Source of the DNA: Brevibacterium sp. JSBI002
GTDB taxonomy: Bacteria; Actinomycetota; Actinomycetes; Actinomycetales; Brevibacteriaceae
Assembly (NCBI RefSeq): GCF_026013965.1
Contig: NZ_CP110341.1
Span: 868,001 to 932,000, forward strand
DNA: 64,000 nt
Reading direction: 5' to 3'
In this document: one piece after another, positions 11,979 through 20,281 of the stretch
Layout: every line of letters starts with the position of its first letter
Numbering within the stretch: the stretch's first letter is position 1
Program-made: the position numbers and the translations under genes
Notes under the pieces: generated by a model
Databases searched by the model: none
What the model was told of the DNA's origin: nothing
Seen by the model: only the letters and a program-made list of their open reading frames with translations

Positions 11979-14369
11979 ATGGTGTCTCCTGAGTCAAACG
12001 CCCCACCAACAAAAATGGGCGCGTTCATGCAGTTCGTGGCCGTCAGCGCAGTGGCGGGAATCGTCGCTGCCGGTCTGGCCATTCCCGGAGTCGGGGTCGC
12101 AACAGCCAGTGCGAACAGCGCTGTCGAGATCTTCGATTCACTCCCCGCGACCTTGGAGATCAAGGACCTCGGTGAGAAGTCGACGATGCTTGCCGCCGAC
12201 GGGTCCGAGCTCGCGGAGTTCTACTGGCAGAACCGCCAGGAGGTCCCGCTGGATAAGATCTCGCAGGATATGCAGAACGCGACGATCGCGGTCGAGGACT
12301 ACCGGTACTTCGAACACGGCGGCGTCGACATCGAGGGTATCGCCCGTGCAGCGGTGCACAACATGGTGTCCTCGACGACTCAGGGCGGATCGACACTGAC
12401 CCAGCAGTACGTGAAGAACGTATTGGCGGAGAACGCCCACGCCGAGGACAACGCCGAAGGCGTGGAAGCAGCGAAGGAGTCCGAAGGCACCGCCGGCTAC
12501 GCGCGTAAGCTGCGCGAAGCCAAACTCGCTGTCGCGGTTGAGAAGAAGTACGACAAGAAGGAAATCCTCAACCGCTACATGAACATCAACAACTATTCGG
12601 GTTCCCCGAACGTCTACGGTGTCGAAGCCGCCGCCTACCGGTACTGGGGCATCCACGCGAAGGATCTCAACATCCAGCAGTCGGCGATGCTCGCCGGAAT
12701 CGTGCAGAACCCCTCGGCGTTCAACCCGCAGCGGTTCCCCGACCAGGTGCTCAAGCGTCGCAACACCGTGCTCGGGCAGATGCTCAAGTACGACCACATC
12801 ACGCAGAAGGAATACGACAAGGCGGTCAAGACCGACCTCGACCTCGACCTGCATGAGACTCCGAACGGCTGTTCGGCAGCCAAGAGCAAGGCAGAATTCT
12901 TCTGCAACTATGTTCAGAACGTCATTATGAATGATGACACCTTCGGCGACACGGCTGACGAACGCCTGGCCTTCCTCCAACGTGGCGGTCTGAAGATCAA
13001 GACCAGCCTCAACCCCGATATCCAGAAGATCGCGGACAAAGAGATCAAGAAGCGCGTTCCCGTCGGCGACCCCTCCGGCGCCGGCCATGCCCTGGTGACG
13101 ATCGAACCTGGAACCGGTGAAGTCATCGCCATGGCAGAGAACCGTGAGTACACGGCAGGCGAGGTGAAGAAGAAGGACAAGAACAAGAAGACCTCGATCA
13201 ACTACACCGTCGACAAGAAGCACAACGGCGGCGGTGGCTTCCAGGTCGGTTCGACGTGGAAGCCCTTCGTCCTGACGGCATGGTTGAAGGAAGGCAAGAG
13301 CCTCAACACCACCGTCAATGCGACGAAGCGCAATTTCCCGGCCAGCTCCTGGAAGTACGAGGGCTGTCCGAATATGGGCGGAGACTGGGACCCGAACAAC
13401 GCCGGCGACGGTGAAGGCAAGGGTTCGATGACCGCGCTCGAGGCGACGAAGAAGTCCGTCAACACGGGCTACGCGGCCATGGGCAACCAGCTGAACATGT
13501 GTGACATCATGGATACCGCGATGGACCTCGGCATCCGCTACGGCAGCGGAGAAGCGCTCGACTACAAGGACAAGTCCGGCTTCATCCAAGCACTGTCACC
13601 GTCGTCGATCCTCGGTACGACGGAGACCACCCCGATCGCCATGGCCGCGGCGTTCGCGACCTTCGCGAACGAAGGCGAATTCTGCGGACCGAAGCCGATC
13701 ATCGAGATCAAGGACCGCAACGGCGAGAAACTCGACCTGCCCGGTGAAGGCTGCAAGCGAGTGCTCGACAAGGAAGTGGCCAAGGGCGTCGCCTACGCGC
13801 TGACTCAGACGTTCAACGGCGGTACGACGAGCTCGCTGAAGATCGGAGTGCCGGCAGGCGCCAAGACCGGTACGACGAACTTCGAGGTCGGTCACACCTG
13901 GCTGCTCGGCTTCACCAAAACCCTGTCCACAGCAGTGTGGACCGGTGATCCGGGGGGTACTCGCGACTGGCGCACCAACGGCGCCGGTGCCGTCAGAGGC
14001 CACATCTACGGTGCGACCATCTCCGGTAAGACCTGGCAGGCATACATGAGTCAGGCGGTGAAGGAGACCAAGGGCAACACCGGGTTCCCGAGGCCCAGCA
14101 ACAAGTACTTCTCCGGCGGCGGCTCCGGCGGCGGTTCGTCCACCGGAGGCGGAGGCGGCGGCACCGGAGGCGGCGGTGGCGGTGGCGGAAGCCACGGCAA
14201 CGGCGGTGGCGGCACCGGTGGCGGCGGCAACGGCGGCGGTGGAGGCGGCAACTCCGGAAACAACGGAGGCGGCGGCGGAAACAACGGAGGCGGCGGCAGT
14301 GACGGCGGCAGTGACGGCGGTGACGGCGGTGACGGTGGCGGCGAGGCGCCTGGCCTCGGCGGCAACTGA
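11979..14369 (+). CDS. Class A penicillin-binding protein (PonA-like)
   Basis: Polymerises and cross-links peptidoglycan. 796 aa. N-terminal membrane helix FVAVSAVAGIVAAGLAIPGVGV, then the GT51 glycosyltransferase domain with catalytic Glu106 in EDYRYFEHGGVD and GGSTLTQQYVKN. The transpeptidase domain has the active-site serine in STWK (Ser425), SVN (493-495) and KTGTT (Lys629). The last 90 residues are an almost pure Gly/Ser/Asn tail after TGFPRPSNKYFSGG. An insertion rich in K/E (EDNAEGVEAAKESEGTAGYARKL) lies in the GT domain. Downstream hairpin at 14428. Confidence 0.95.
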   Translation: MVSPESNAPPTKMGAFMQFVAVSAVAGIVAAGLAIPGVGVATASANSAVEIFDSLPATLEIKDLGEKSTMLAADGSELAEFYWQNRQEVPLDKISQDMQNATIAVEDYRYFEHGGVDIEGIARAAVHNMVSSTTQGGSTLTQQYVKNVLAENAHAEDNAEGVEAAKESEGTAGYARKLREAKLAVAVEKKYDKKEILNRYMNINNYSGSPNVYGVEAAAYRYWGIHAKDLNIQQSAMLAGIVQNPSAFNPQRFPDQVLKRRNTVLGQMLKYDHITQKEYDKAVKTDLDLDLHETPNGCSAAKSKAEFFCNYVQNVIMNDDTFGDTADERLAFLQRGGLKIKTSLNPDIQKIADKEIKKRVPVGDPSGAGHALVTIEPGTGEVIAMAENREYTAGEVKKKDKNKKTSINYTVDKKHNGGGGFQVGSTWKPFVLTAWLKEGKSLNTTVNATKRNFPASSWKYEGCPNMGGDWDPNNAGDGEGKGSMTALEATKKSVNTGYAAMGNQLNMCDIMDTAMDLGIRYGSGEALDYKDKSGFIQALSPSSILGTTETTPIAMAAAFATFANEGEFCGPKPIIEIKDRNGEKLDLPGEGCKRVLDKEVAKGVAYALTQTFNGGTTSSLKIGVPAGAKTGTTNFEVGHTWLLGFTKTLSTAVWTGDPGGTRDWRTNGAGAVRGHIYGATISGKTWQAYMSQAVKETKGNTGFPRPSNKYFSGGGSGGGSSTGGGGGGTGGGGGGGGSHGNGGGGTGGGGNGGGGGGNSGNNGGGGGNNGGGGSDGGSDGGDGGDGGGEAPGLGGN

Positions 14370-14427
14370 GCCGATGAGATGCCGGTCGTGACAGGCCGAT
14401 AGAACCCAGCGGAGACCGTTCCGGTGC

Positions 14428-14456
14428 AGGCGGGGAGGACCAGATCCTCCCCGCCT
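14428..14456 (+). terminator. Terminator after PBP gene
   Basis: 12-bp perfect stem AGGCGGGGAGGA (14428-14439) / TCCTCCCCGCCT (14445-14456), 59 bases after the PBP stop. Confidence 0.65.
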
Positions 14457-14648
14457 TCACTGTCTCACTTTCACGGGTGTCGCCGCGGCGAATCAGCCGT
14501 GACCGCCGCCCACGGAACACAGGTGCCCAGCGTGCCCAGTCTGGGCTAGTGTGGGGATCGGACCAGCGTCGTCGACCGCACCAGGAAAGCCTGGTCATGC
14601 CGGATCATCCGGACCGCCTCGGCGACGCACCGACAACTGAGGAGAACC

Positions 14649-14804
14649 ATGACCAAGTGGGAATACGTCACCGTGCCGCTCATCGTCCACGCGACGAAGC
14701 AGATCCTCGACCAGTGGGGCGAGGACGGATACGAACTCGTGCAGGTCGTCCCCGGCCCCGACAACAACGGACTCGTGGCCTACCTCAAACGCCCCAAAGA
14801 GTGA
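14649..14804 (+). CDS. DUF4177-like small protein
   Basis: 51 aa: begins MTKWEYVTVPLIVHATKQIL and continues DQWGEDGYELVQVVPGPD, ending in YLKRPKE. The WEY... followed by LDQWGEDGYELV pattern is that of DUF4177-type proteins found upstream of RidA in many actinobacteria. GAGGAG lies 7 bases before the ATG. The next gene (RidA) starts 49 bases downstream, so they are probably cotranscribed. Function unknown. Confidence 0.8.
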   Translation: MTKWEYVTVPLIVHATKQILDQWGEDGYELVQVVPGPDNNGLVAYLKRPKE

Positions 14805-14853
14805 TCTGAACCGGCCGGACAACAGACACCTCACCCCCACCGAAAGAAGAACA

Positions 14854-15327
14854 ATGTCGAAGACCCTTGAGCGCATGAACGAACTCGGCCTCGAACTGCC
14901 GGAGATCGCCACACCAGCCGGCGCCTACGTCCCTGCCCTGCGCACCGGCAATTACGTCTATACCTCGGGCCAGCTGCCCGTCGTCGACGGCAAGCTGCCT
15001 GCGACCGGTCACCTGGGCACGGACGTCGACCTCGACACCGGTTACCAGCTGGCACGCACCGCCGGGCTCAACGCACTGGCAGCCATCGCCGGAGTCATCG
15101 GCGATCTCGACAAGATCGTGCGCGTCGTCAAGGTCACCGGTTTCGTCAACTCCGCCGACGACTTCACCGAGCAGCCGGCCGTCATCAACGGCGTGTCCGA
15201 GCTCTACGGTGAGATCTTCGGAGACCGTGGGCAGCACGCCCGCAGCGCGGTCGGCGTGAACACGCTGCCGCTGGGCACGCCCGTCGAGGTCGAAGTCATC
15301 GTCGAGGTCTCAGGCGATGCCGCTTAG
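14854..15327 (+). CDS. RidA/YjgF family enamine-imine deaminase
   Basis: 157 aa. Members hydrolyse reactive enamine/imine intermediates released by PLP enzymes. The conserved pattern is visible: YTSGQLPVVDGKLPATGHLGTDVDLDTGYQLAR, ALAAIAGVIGDLDKIVRVVKVTGFVNSADDF, and RSAVGVNTLPLGTPVEVEVIVEV, with the usual catalytic Arg in the last block. Slightly longer than E. coli RidA. Overlaps the following NUDIX-like gene by 11 bases. Confidence 0.92.
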   Translation: MSKTLERMNELGLELPEIATPAGAYVPALRTGNYVYTSGQLPVVDGKLPATGHLGTDVDLDTGYQLARTAGLNALAAIAGVIGDLDKIVRVVKVTGFVNSADDFTEQPAVINGVSELYGEIFGDRGQHARSAVGVNTLPLGTPVEVEVIVEVSGDAA

Positions 15328-16290
15328 CGGACGTACTCTTCCCGTTTCGTCGGAACTGCGGTGGCTGCTTGACCACTGGCAGTCCGACGGACGGTGGCCC
15401 GTCCCGGAGGCCCCGCGCCCCACCTCGGCGATCGTGCTGATCAGGGACTCCGCGGACGGGCTGGAATCTTCATCACCCGGCAGCTCGACGCCCGCGGCGT
15501 CGAGGACCGCAACCGGTGGGCATTTCCCACCAGCAGCCTGCGCCCGGGTGATGTGCGGAAGCTGCCTCTGGCCGGATGGAATTCGGCCCGGTGCGCCCGT
15601 GCGCTGAGCATCGAGAACAAATCCCGCGCCCTGCACCACTTCTCCGCGGCCGCCCGCATCACCTTCGCGGCCACCGGAATCCTGCTCGCCGAGGATGTCG
15701 ACCGGGAGATCGTGGCCACACCGCAGACGGACTGGCACACCACCCGATCGAGACTGTTCTCGAACGAAGTGTCCTGGTCACAGGTATTACGCGACCGTGA
15801 CCTGCGGTTGCGCCCCGATCTGTGCAAACCGTGGCTGCGCTGGATCAACACCCCCACCCAGCTGCACCGGTTCGACACCACTTATTTCATCGCCACCGTG
15901 CCCTTCGGCCAGGACGTCGACTTCCTGTCGCCGAATGAGACCTCCGCCGGTTGGAAACGCCCCGGCCAAATTCTCGCCGAGGTGGGAGGAGACCCCGACC
16001 GCATCGGCGCGGCCGCCCGCATCATCGTCGAAAGCCTCGCAGAGGTCCCGACCGTGGGTGCGGCCATGGCGCAGATACGCAACGTCCACCCGCTGCGTCC
16101 GGAGATCGTCGATGACGACGGCGACTGGAAGGTCGTCATCCACACGGGCAAGGACCCTCACAGCAAGGGAAGCCTGCGCGACCGGGCCGTGGCCGTCGGC
16201 GAGACCGACAACGACCAGAGTCCCGGCTTCCTGACATTCAGCGGCGACGACGATGACGAAACGACAGACGAGAAGAACGACGACTCATGA
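15317..16290 (+). pseudogene. NUDIX-like gene broken by a one-base deletion
   Basis: The usual partner of RidA in actinobacteria. The N-terminal part (ATG 15317: RPTSAIVLIRDSADGLE) runs into the wrong frame at about 15466. The correct continuation, IFITRQLDARGVEDRNRWAFPTSSLRPGD, is in another frame; adding one base after 15465 restores a protein of about 324 aa. The NUDIX box is also degenerate: where relatives have REtFEEaG this gene has ARITFAATGILLA, losing the catalytic glutamates, so even the repaired product is unlikely to hydrolyse nucleotides. The acidic C-terminus (DDDDETTDEKNDDS) overlaps the next ATG by 4 bases. May be a true pseudogene or an assembly error. Confidence 0.75.
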
Positions 16291-17054
16291 GAATCCGTGC
16301 GAACAACTCCGGCCCGATGACCCTGACCGGTACGAACACCTACGTGCTCACCAGCCAGGATGACTCGTCCGCGGTCGTCATCGATCCGGGCCCGGAGATT
16401 GCCGGTCACCGCGATGCCTTCCTTGCCGAGGTGGCCGACCGTGATCTGGCGGCGATCGTTCTCACCCACCAGCACGCTGACCATTCCGAGATGCTCGGGA
16501 GCATCGAGCAGTGGGCCCCCGAAGTTCCCGTCTATGCCGTGCTCGAGCGATTCGCACGTCACACGGATCCGGTCGGAGACGGCGACGAGATCGCCTTCGG
16601 CGGCACTCCGGCCGATGTGCTGCGCGTCGTTGCCACCCCCGGGCACACGAGCGACAGCATCAGCCTCATCCATGCCGGGGCCCTCTACAGCGGCGACACG
16701 ATCCTGGGGGAGGGGACGACGATCGTCACCCACCCGGAAGGCTCCCTGAGTGACTACCTGACCTCTCTCGACCGATTGAAGGAGCTGTTCGACGCCGGGG
16801 AGTTCGCCATCATCGAGCCGGCCCACGGTGAGCGCATCGACGCCCCCGCCGAGGTGATCGACTACTACCGCTCCCACCGACTCGAACGCATCGAGCAGGT
16901 CAAAGCGGCACTGGAGCAGGGCGCGAAAACGGCCTCGGAGGTATGCGACATCGTCTACCACGACGTCGACCCCAGCGTGCGGCCGGCGGCCGAGCAGATC
17001 GTCAAGGCTCAGCTGGCCTACCTCGACGCCCTGCCCGCCGCCGACGACGCCTGA
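16287..17054 (+). CDS. Metallo-beta-lactamase-fold hydrolase (LACTB2-like)
   Basis: 255 aa. Zinc motif LTHQHADHSEM, ATPGHTSDSISLIHAGALYSGDTILGEGTTIV and the later EPAHGERIDAP. A short helical C-terminal domain (VIDYYRSHRLERIEQVKAAL...PSVRPAAEQIVKAQLAYL) is typical of LACTB2-type hydrolases or ribonucleases. Start overlaps the NUDIX-like gene (ATGA), so it belongs to the same operon. Terminator at 17106. Confidence 0.9.
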   Translation: MRIRANNSGPMTLTGTNTYVLTSQDDSSAVVIDPGPEIAGHRDAFLAEVADRDLAAIVLTHQHADHSEMLGSIEQWAPEVPVYAVLERFARHTDPVGDGDEIAFGGTPADVLRVVATPGHTSDSISLIHAGALYSGDTILGEGTTIVTHPEGSLSDYLTSLDRLKELFDAGEFAIIEPAHGERIDAPAEVIDYYRSHRLERIEQVKAALEQGAKTASEVCDIVYHDVDPSVRPAAEQIVKAQLAYLDALPAADDA

Positions 17055-17105
17055 GAGCTGCGGAAGGGCTCGAACAGCGCAAGCTGACACCACGCCCCGA
17101 ACACG

Positions 17106-17140
17106 AAGGACGCCCCAGCCGGATCGGCTGGGGCGTCCTT
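17106..17140 (+). terminator. Strong bidirectional terminator
   Basis: Perfect 15-bp stem AAGGACGCCCCAGCC (17106-17120) / GGCTGGGGCGTCCTT (17126-17140), followed by TT. It separates the RidA operon from the convergent crp gene and can serve both. Confidence 0.88.
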
Positions 17141-17187
17141 TCACTGCGGCGCCCACGGACCACTGAGGCGGGACACCGCGAGGAGGA

Positions 17188-17865
17188 TCAGCGGGCGCGG
17201 TTGCGCATCCTGTCCATGTCGAGGATGACGACGGAGCGGGCCTCGAGGCGGATGAAGCCTCGGGCAGCGAAGTCGGCCAGCGCCTTGTTCACGGTCTCAC
17301 GGGAAGCACCGACGAGCTGAGCCAGCTCTTCCTGGGTGAGGTCGTGAGCGACGAGCACACCATCGGGAGCCGGCTTCGAAAAGCGGGCTGCGAGGTCGAG
17401 CAGGGCCTTGGCGACACGGCCGGGCACATCGGAGAAGACCAGGTCGCCGACGGTCTCGTTGGTGCGGCGCAGACGCTGGGCGAGAGCCTTGAGCAGGTTC
17501 ATCGCGGCTTGCGGGCGCTCGTTGAGCCAAGTGGTGAGGTCCTCGTGCTTGAGGCTGAGCAGCTCCGACTGGGAGACGGCAGTGACAGAGGTCGAACGTG
17601 GGCCCGGATCGAAGAGGCTGAGCTCGCCGATGATCTCGCCGGGGCCGACCACGGACAGCAGGTTCTCACGGCCGTCGGAGGACTCACGGCCGATCTTGAG
17701 CTTGCCCGAGGAGACGATGTAGAGCTCGTCACCAGCATCGCCCTCATGGAAGAGCGCGGTTCCCCGACGGAGACTCCGCGGGTTCATGAACTTCATCAAT
17801 GCACTGGTGGCTTCATCGTCCAGACCTGCGAAGAGCGTCGCGCCCCGCACCACTTCAATATCCAC
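17188..17865 (-). CDS. crp: Crp/GlxR-type cAMP-responsive global regulator
   Basis: 225 aa from a GTG at 17865, chosen because AAGGAGG lies directly upstream; an ATG ten codons earlier has no such site. N-terminal cyclic-nucleotide domain with phosphate-binding cassette GEIIGELSLFDPGPRSTSVTA, long dimer helix, and C-terminal winged HTH LTQEELAQLVGASRETVNKALADFAARGFI, which is nearly that of mycobacterial Crp and corynebacterial GlxR. Expected to control carbon metabolism, e.g. acs, which has a matching half-palindrome upstream. Confidence 0.94.
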   Translation of the reverse strand: MDIEVVRGATLFAGLDDEATSALMKFMNPRSLRRGTALFHEGDAGDELYIVSSGKLKIGRESSDGRENLLSVVGPGEIIGELSLFDPGPRSTSVTAVSQSELLSLKHEDLTTWLNERPQAAMNLLKALAQRLRRTNETVGDLVFSDVPGRVAKALLDLAARFSKPAPDGVLVAHDLTQEELAQLVGASRETVNKALADFAARGFIRLEARSVVILDMDRMRNRAR

Positions 17866-18110
17866 TGGTTCCTCCTTGTCGTGATAATCACACATAAATC
17901 TACCTGGTCATCTGCATCGATACCAGCAAAGACGCGGGAGTGTGGCCCATCAGTATGAAAACCTCTCCTGCATCGCCCATCACTGCTCCTGTCCACACCA
18001 TTCCCGGAGACGGCCAGATCGAGGTGCGCAGGTCAGGTCCCGTGAACATGATGCGCGGGTGTGATCGGCATGACTGCGGAATGACAGGGCACGGATTAGG
18101 ATGGTGAGTC

Positions 18111-18887
18111 GTGTTGACTGTGGCAGAGAAGAGCGCGCGGAAGTTCGCGAAGGAGGCCCCGCTGGGCCGGACCCGCCGGGCGCGGAAGATCCACCGCATC
18201 CTCGCCGAGGTGTATCCGAACGCGAAGTGCGAGCTCGACTTCGAGACCCCGTTCCAGCTGCTCATCGCCACAGTCCTCTCCGCCCAGACCACCGATATCC
18301 GCGTCAACTCGGTCACCCCGAGCCTCTTCGCAGCCTTCCCCGACGCCCACGCCCTGGCCGTGGCCAATCTCATCGAGGTCGAGGAGCACATCCGCTCCAC
18401 CGGTTTCTACCGGGCGAAGGCCCGCAACATCGTCAAGCTCGCGAACGAACTCGTCGATGAATACGACGGCGTGGTGCCGAACAAGCTGGACAAGCTCGTC
18501 AAGCTTGCCGGAGTCGGGCGGAAGACCGCGAACGTCGTCCTCGGTAACGCCTTCGACACCCCTGGGCTGACCGTCGACACGCACATGGGCAGGCTGGCCC
18601 GCCGCTTCGGCTGGACCGAGGAGACCGATCCGGTCAAGGCCGAACACGAGATCGCGGCGCTGTTCCCGAAGAAGGACCTCACCATGCTCTCGCATCGGGT
18701 GATTTTCCACGGCCGCCGCATCTGCCATTCGCGCAAACCCGCCTGTGGAGCCTGCCCCCTGACTGCGCTGTGCCCATCGTTCGGGGTCGGAGAGCTCGAC
18801 CCGGACAAGGCCCGTGCCATGCTCCGGTTCGAAATGGCGCCCTTGGCCACTCCCGCCGAGGAGGCTGTCCCCGAGGAGAGACAGTGA
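18111..18887 (+). CDS. nth: Endonuclease III (base-excision repair)
   Basis: Removes oxidised pyrimidines and nicks the abasic site. 258 aa, GTG start. HhH-GPD motif LAGVGRKTANVVLGNAF with the catalytic lysine (GRKTANV), catalytic aspartate in TVDTHMGRLARR, and the [4Fe-4S] cluster motif CX6CX2CX5C in CHSRKPACGACPLTALC. Overlaps the next gene by 4 bases (GTGA). Confidence 0.96.
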   Translation: MLTVAEKSARKFAKEAPLGRTRRARKIHRILAEVYPNAKCELDFETPFQLLIATVLSAQTTDIRVNSVTPSLFAAFPDAHALAVANLIEVEEHIRSTGFYRAKARNIVKLANELVDEYDGVVPNKLDKLVKLAGVGRKTANVVLGNAFDTPGLTVDTHMGRLARRFGWTEETDPVKAEHEIAALFPKKDLTMLSHRVIFHGRRICHSRKPACGACPLTALCPSFGVGELDPDKARAMLRFEMAPLATPAEEAVPEERQ

Positions 18888-19615
18888 GCGCCCGAATCCC
18901 CGACCTTCCACCCGAATCGGCGACGATCGCCGACGGCGCCCTGCGCGGGCAGCTCGAAGATCTTGCTGCCTCGCACGGGTCGCCGCTGTGGCTGCGCCGG
19001 CAGAAGGAAGCCGCCGAGCAGTCCGCCCGTGACGCCGCTGTGCTCATGCTCTTCGGACGCGGGGGCGAAGCGCGCACCGAGGCGGGAGAGGCCGAAATGT
19101 CGCGCCTGGCCGAACTCGGCGTCGCCGATGTCGACATCGTTCTGCTCCAGCGGGCCGCGACCCTGCGCCATCATCCCGGCCAGGTCGCCTTCCCCGGCGG
19201 CGGACGCGACCCCGAAGACACATCGATGTCCGCAGCGGCGCTGCGTGAGGCCGAAGAGGAAGCCGGAATCCCCCCGGACACCGTCGAAGTTCTCGGAGAG
19301 ATGGACCCGCTCTACATCCCCGTCTCGAAGTTCGAGGTCACCCCGGTGATCGGCTACTGGAAGACACCCGGCGCGGTGCAGGTGATGGATCAGCGGGAGT
19401 CCTACTCCGTCTACCGGGTGGCCATCGCCGACCTCGTCGCTCCTGCCAACCGCGGAACCTTCGCCCGTCCCGATCTGAAGATCTCGACTCCGGCCTTCGA
19501 CGTCGGAGTCCTCAAGGTATGGGGCTTCACCGCCGGCATCCTCGACTTCGCTCTCGACCATCTCGGCTGGGCCGGCGACTGGGACAAGAGGGCTCCCATC
19601 GCCATCGACTTCTGA
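18884..19615 (+). CDS. NUDIX CoA pyrophosphatase-like hydrolase
   Basis: 243 aa from the GTG at 18884 that overlaps the nth stop. Intact NUDIX box GGGRDPEDTSMSAAALREAEEEAGI, preceded by LRHHPGQVAFPGG, the pattern of CoA/acyl-CoA pyrophosphatases (NudL). The order nth then NUDIX is common in actinobacteria. Followed by a convergent terminator at 19625. Confidence 0.9.
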   Translation: MSARIPDLPPESATIADGALRGQLEDLAASHGSPLWLRRQKEAAEQSARDAAVLMLFGRGGEARTEAGEAEMSRLAELGVADVDIVLLQRAATLRHHPGQVAFPGGGRDPEDTSMSAAALREAEEEAGIPPDTVEVLGEMDPLYIPVSKFEVTPVIGYWKTPGAVQVMDQRESYSVYRVAIADLVAPANRGTFARPDLKISTPAFDVGVLKVWGFTAGILDFALDHLGWAGDWDKRAPIAIDF

Positions 19616-19624
19616 AGCAGATGC

Positions 19625-19661
19625 GAAGGCGGCGCCGGACTTCGTGTCCGGCGCCGCCTTC
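19625..19661. terminator. Bidirectional terminator
   Basis: Perfect 16-bp stem GAAGGCGGCGCCGGAC (19625-19640) / GTCCGGCGCCGCCTTC (19646-19661), between convergent genes. Confidence 0.87.
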
Positions 19662-19694
19662 GTTCCTGCCGCGGTTCTCAGATTGGGAGAGGTG

Positions 19695-20102
19695 TCAGTA
19701 CCTGGGGCCCGAGGGATTCTTCACTGCGCGCTTGACGGAGGCCACCAGCGACTTGGCCGAGCCGATCGCGGTGCCCGGAACCGGGTTGCCCTTCTTGAAC
19801 AGCGGGAGGGCCACAAGGACGAGGATGATCGCAATGACGGCGAGGATGCCGAAGACGATGAGGAAGCTGCCCCACCATGGCCACCCCAGACCCTCATGGA
19901 ATGCGGCCGCACCGGCGAAGATCACCATGAACGAGGACAGGAAGAGCAGGAAGAGAGCGACGATGGCCAGTCCGGCACCGATGCCCAGGTTCTTCGCACC
20001 GGCAGTGGCCTCGGCCTTGGCGAGGGCAATCTCTTCTTCGGCGATCGCTTTGGAATCGTCGCTGATGCCTTTGATCAGTTCGCTGATGGACCGTTCGGCC
20101 AT
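19695..20102 (-). CDS. Actinobacterial phage-holin-family (Holin-X) membrane protein
   Basis: 135 aa. N-terminal amphipathic helix (SISELIKGISDDSKAIAEEEIALAKAEA) followed by two strong helices, GAGLAIVALFLLFLSSFMVIFAGAAAF and WGSFLIVFGILAVIAIILVLVALPLF, and a basic tail. This is the PF07332 'putative actinobacterial holin-X' pattern. Despite the name there is no phage context; the role is unknown. Confidence 0.82.
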   Translation of the reverse strand: MAERSISELIKGISDDSKAIAEEEIALAKAEATAGAKNLGIGAGLAIVALFLLFLSSFMVIFAGAAAFHEGLGWPWWGSFLIVFGILAVIAIILVLVALPLFKKGNPVPGTAIGSAKSLVASVKRAVKNPSGPRY

Positions 20103-20281
20103 GAGAGCTCCTAAATCGAGAACGAGGACAATCTAACTTAAGAGTAGTCTGAACGGGCTCTGCGGCCAAAGACGAATCGGCGGGGAACCGGGAAAACCCG
20201 TCGGAGCCGGACGACGGCCGTTATGCGGCAGGGTCGTCTGTCACCGACGGGTCTTCCGATTTCGGCCTCAGAGCGAGGGGT

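Noticed and set aside
14100..14365. GGC/GGN-rich stretch as a microsatellite or CRISPR-like array
   Set aside because: It is the in-frame glycine-rich tail of the PBP; no constant repeat-spacer pattern.
17881..17891. GTGATAATCAC upstream of crp as an autoregulatory Crp site
   Set aside because: Half-sites are only one base apart, unlike the 6-base spacing of Crp operators; located at the ribosome site, so may be chance.
19695..20102. Holin-family gene as evidence of a prophage
   Set aside because: The family is a general actinobacterial membrane protein; no lysis or phage genes nearby.
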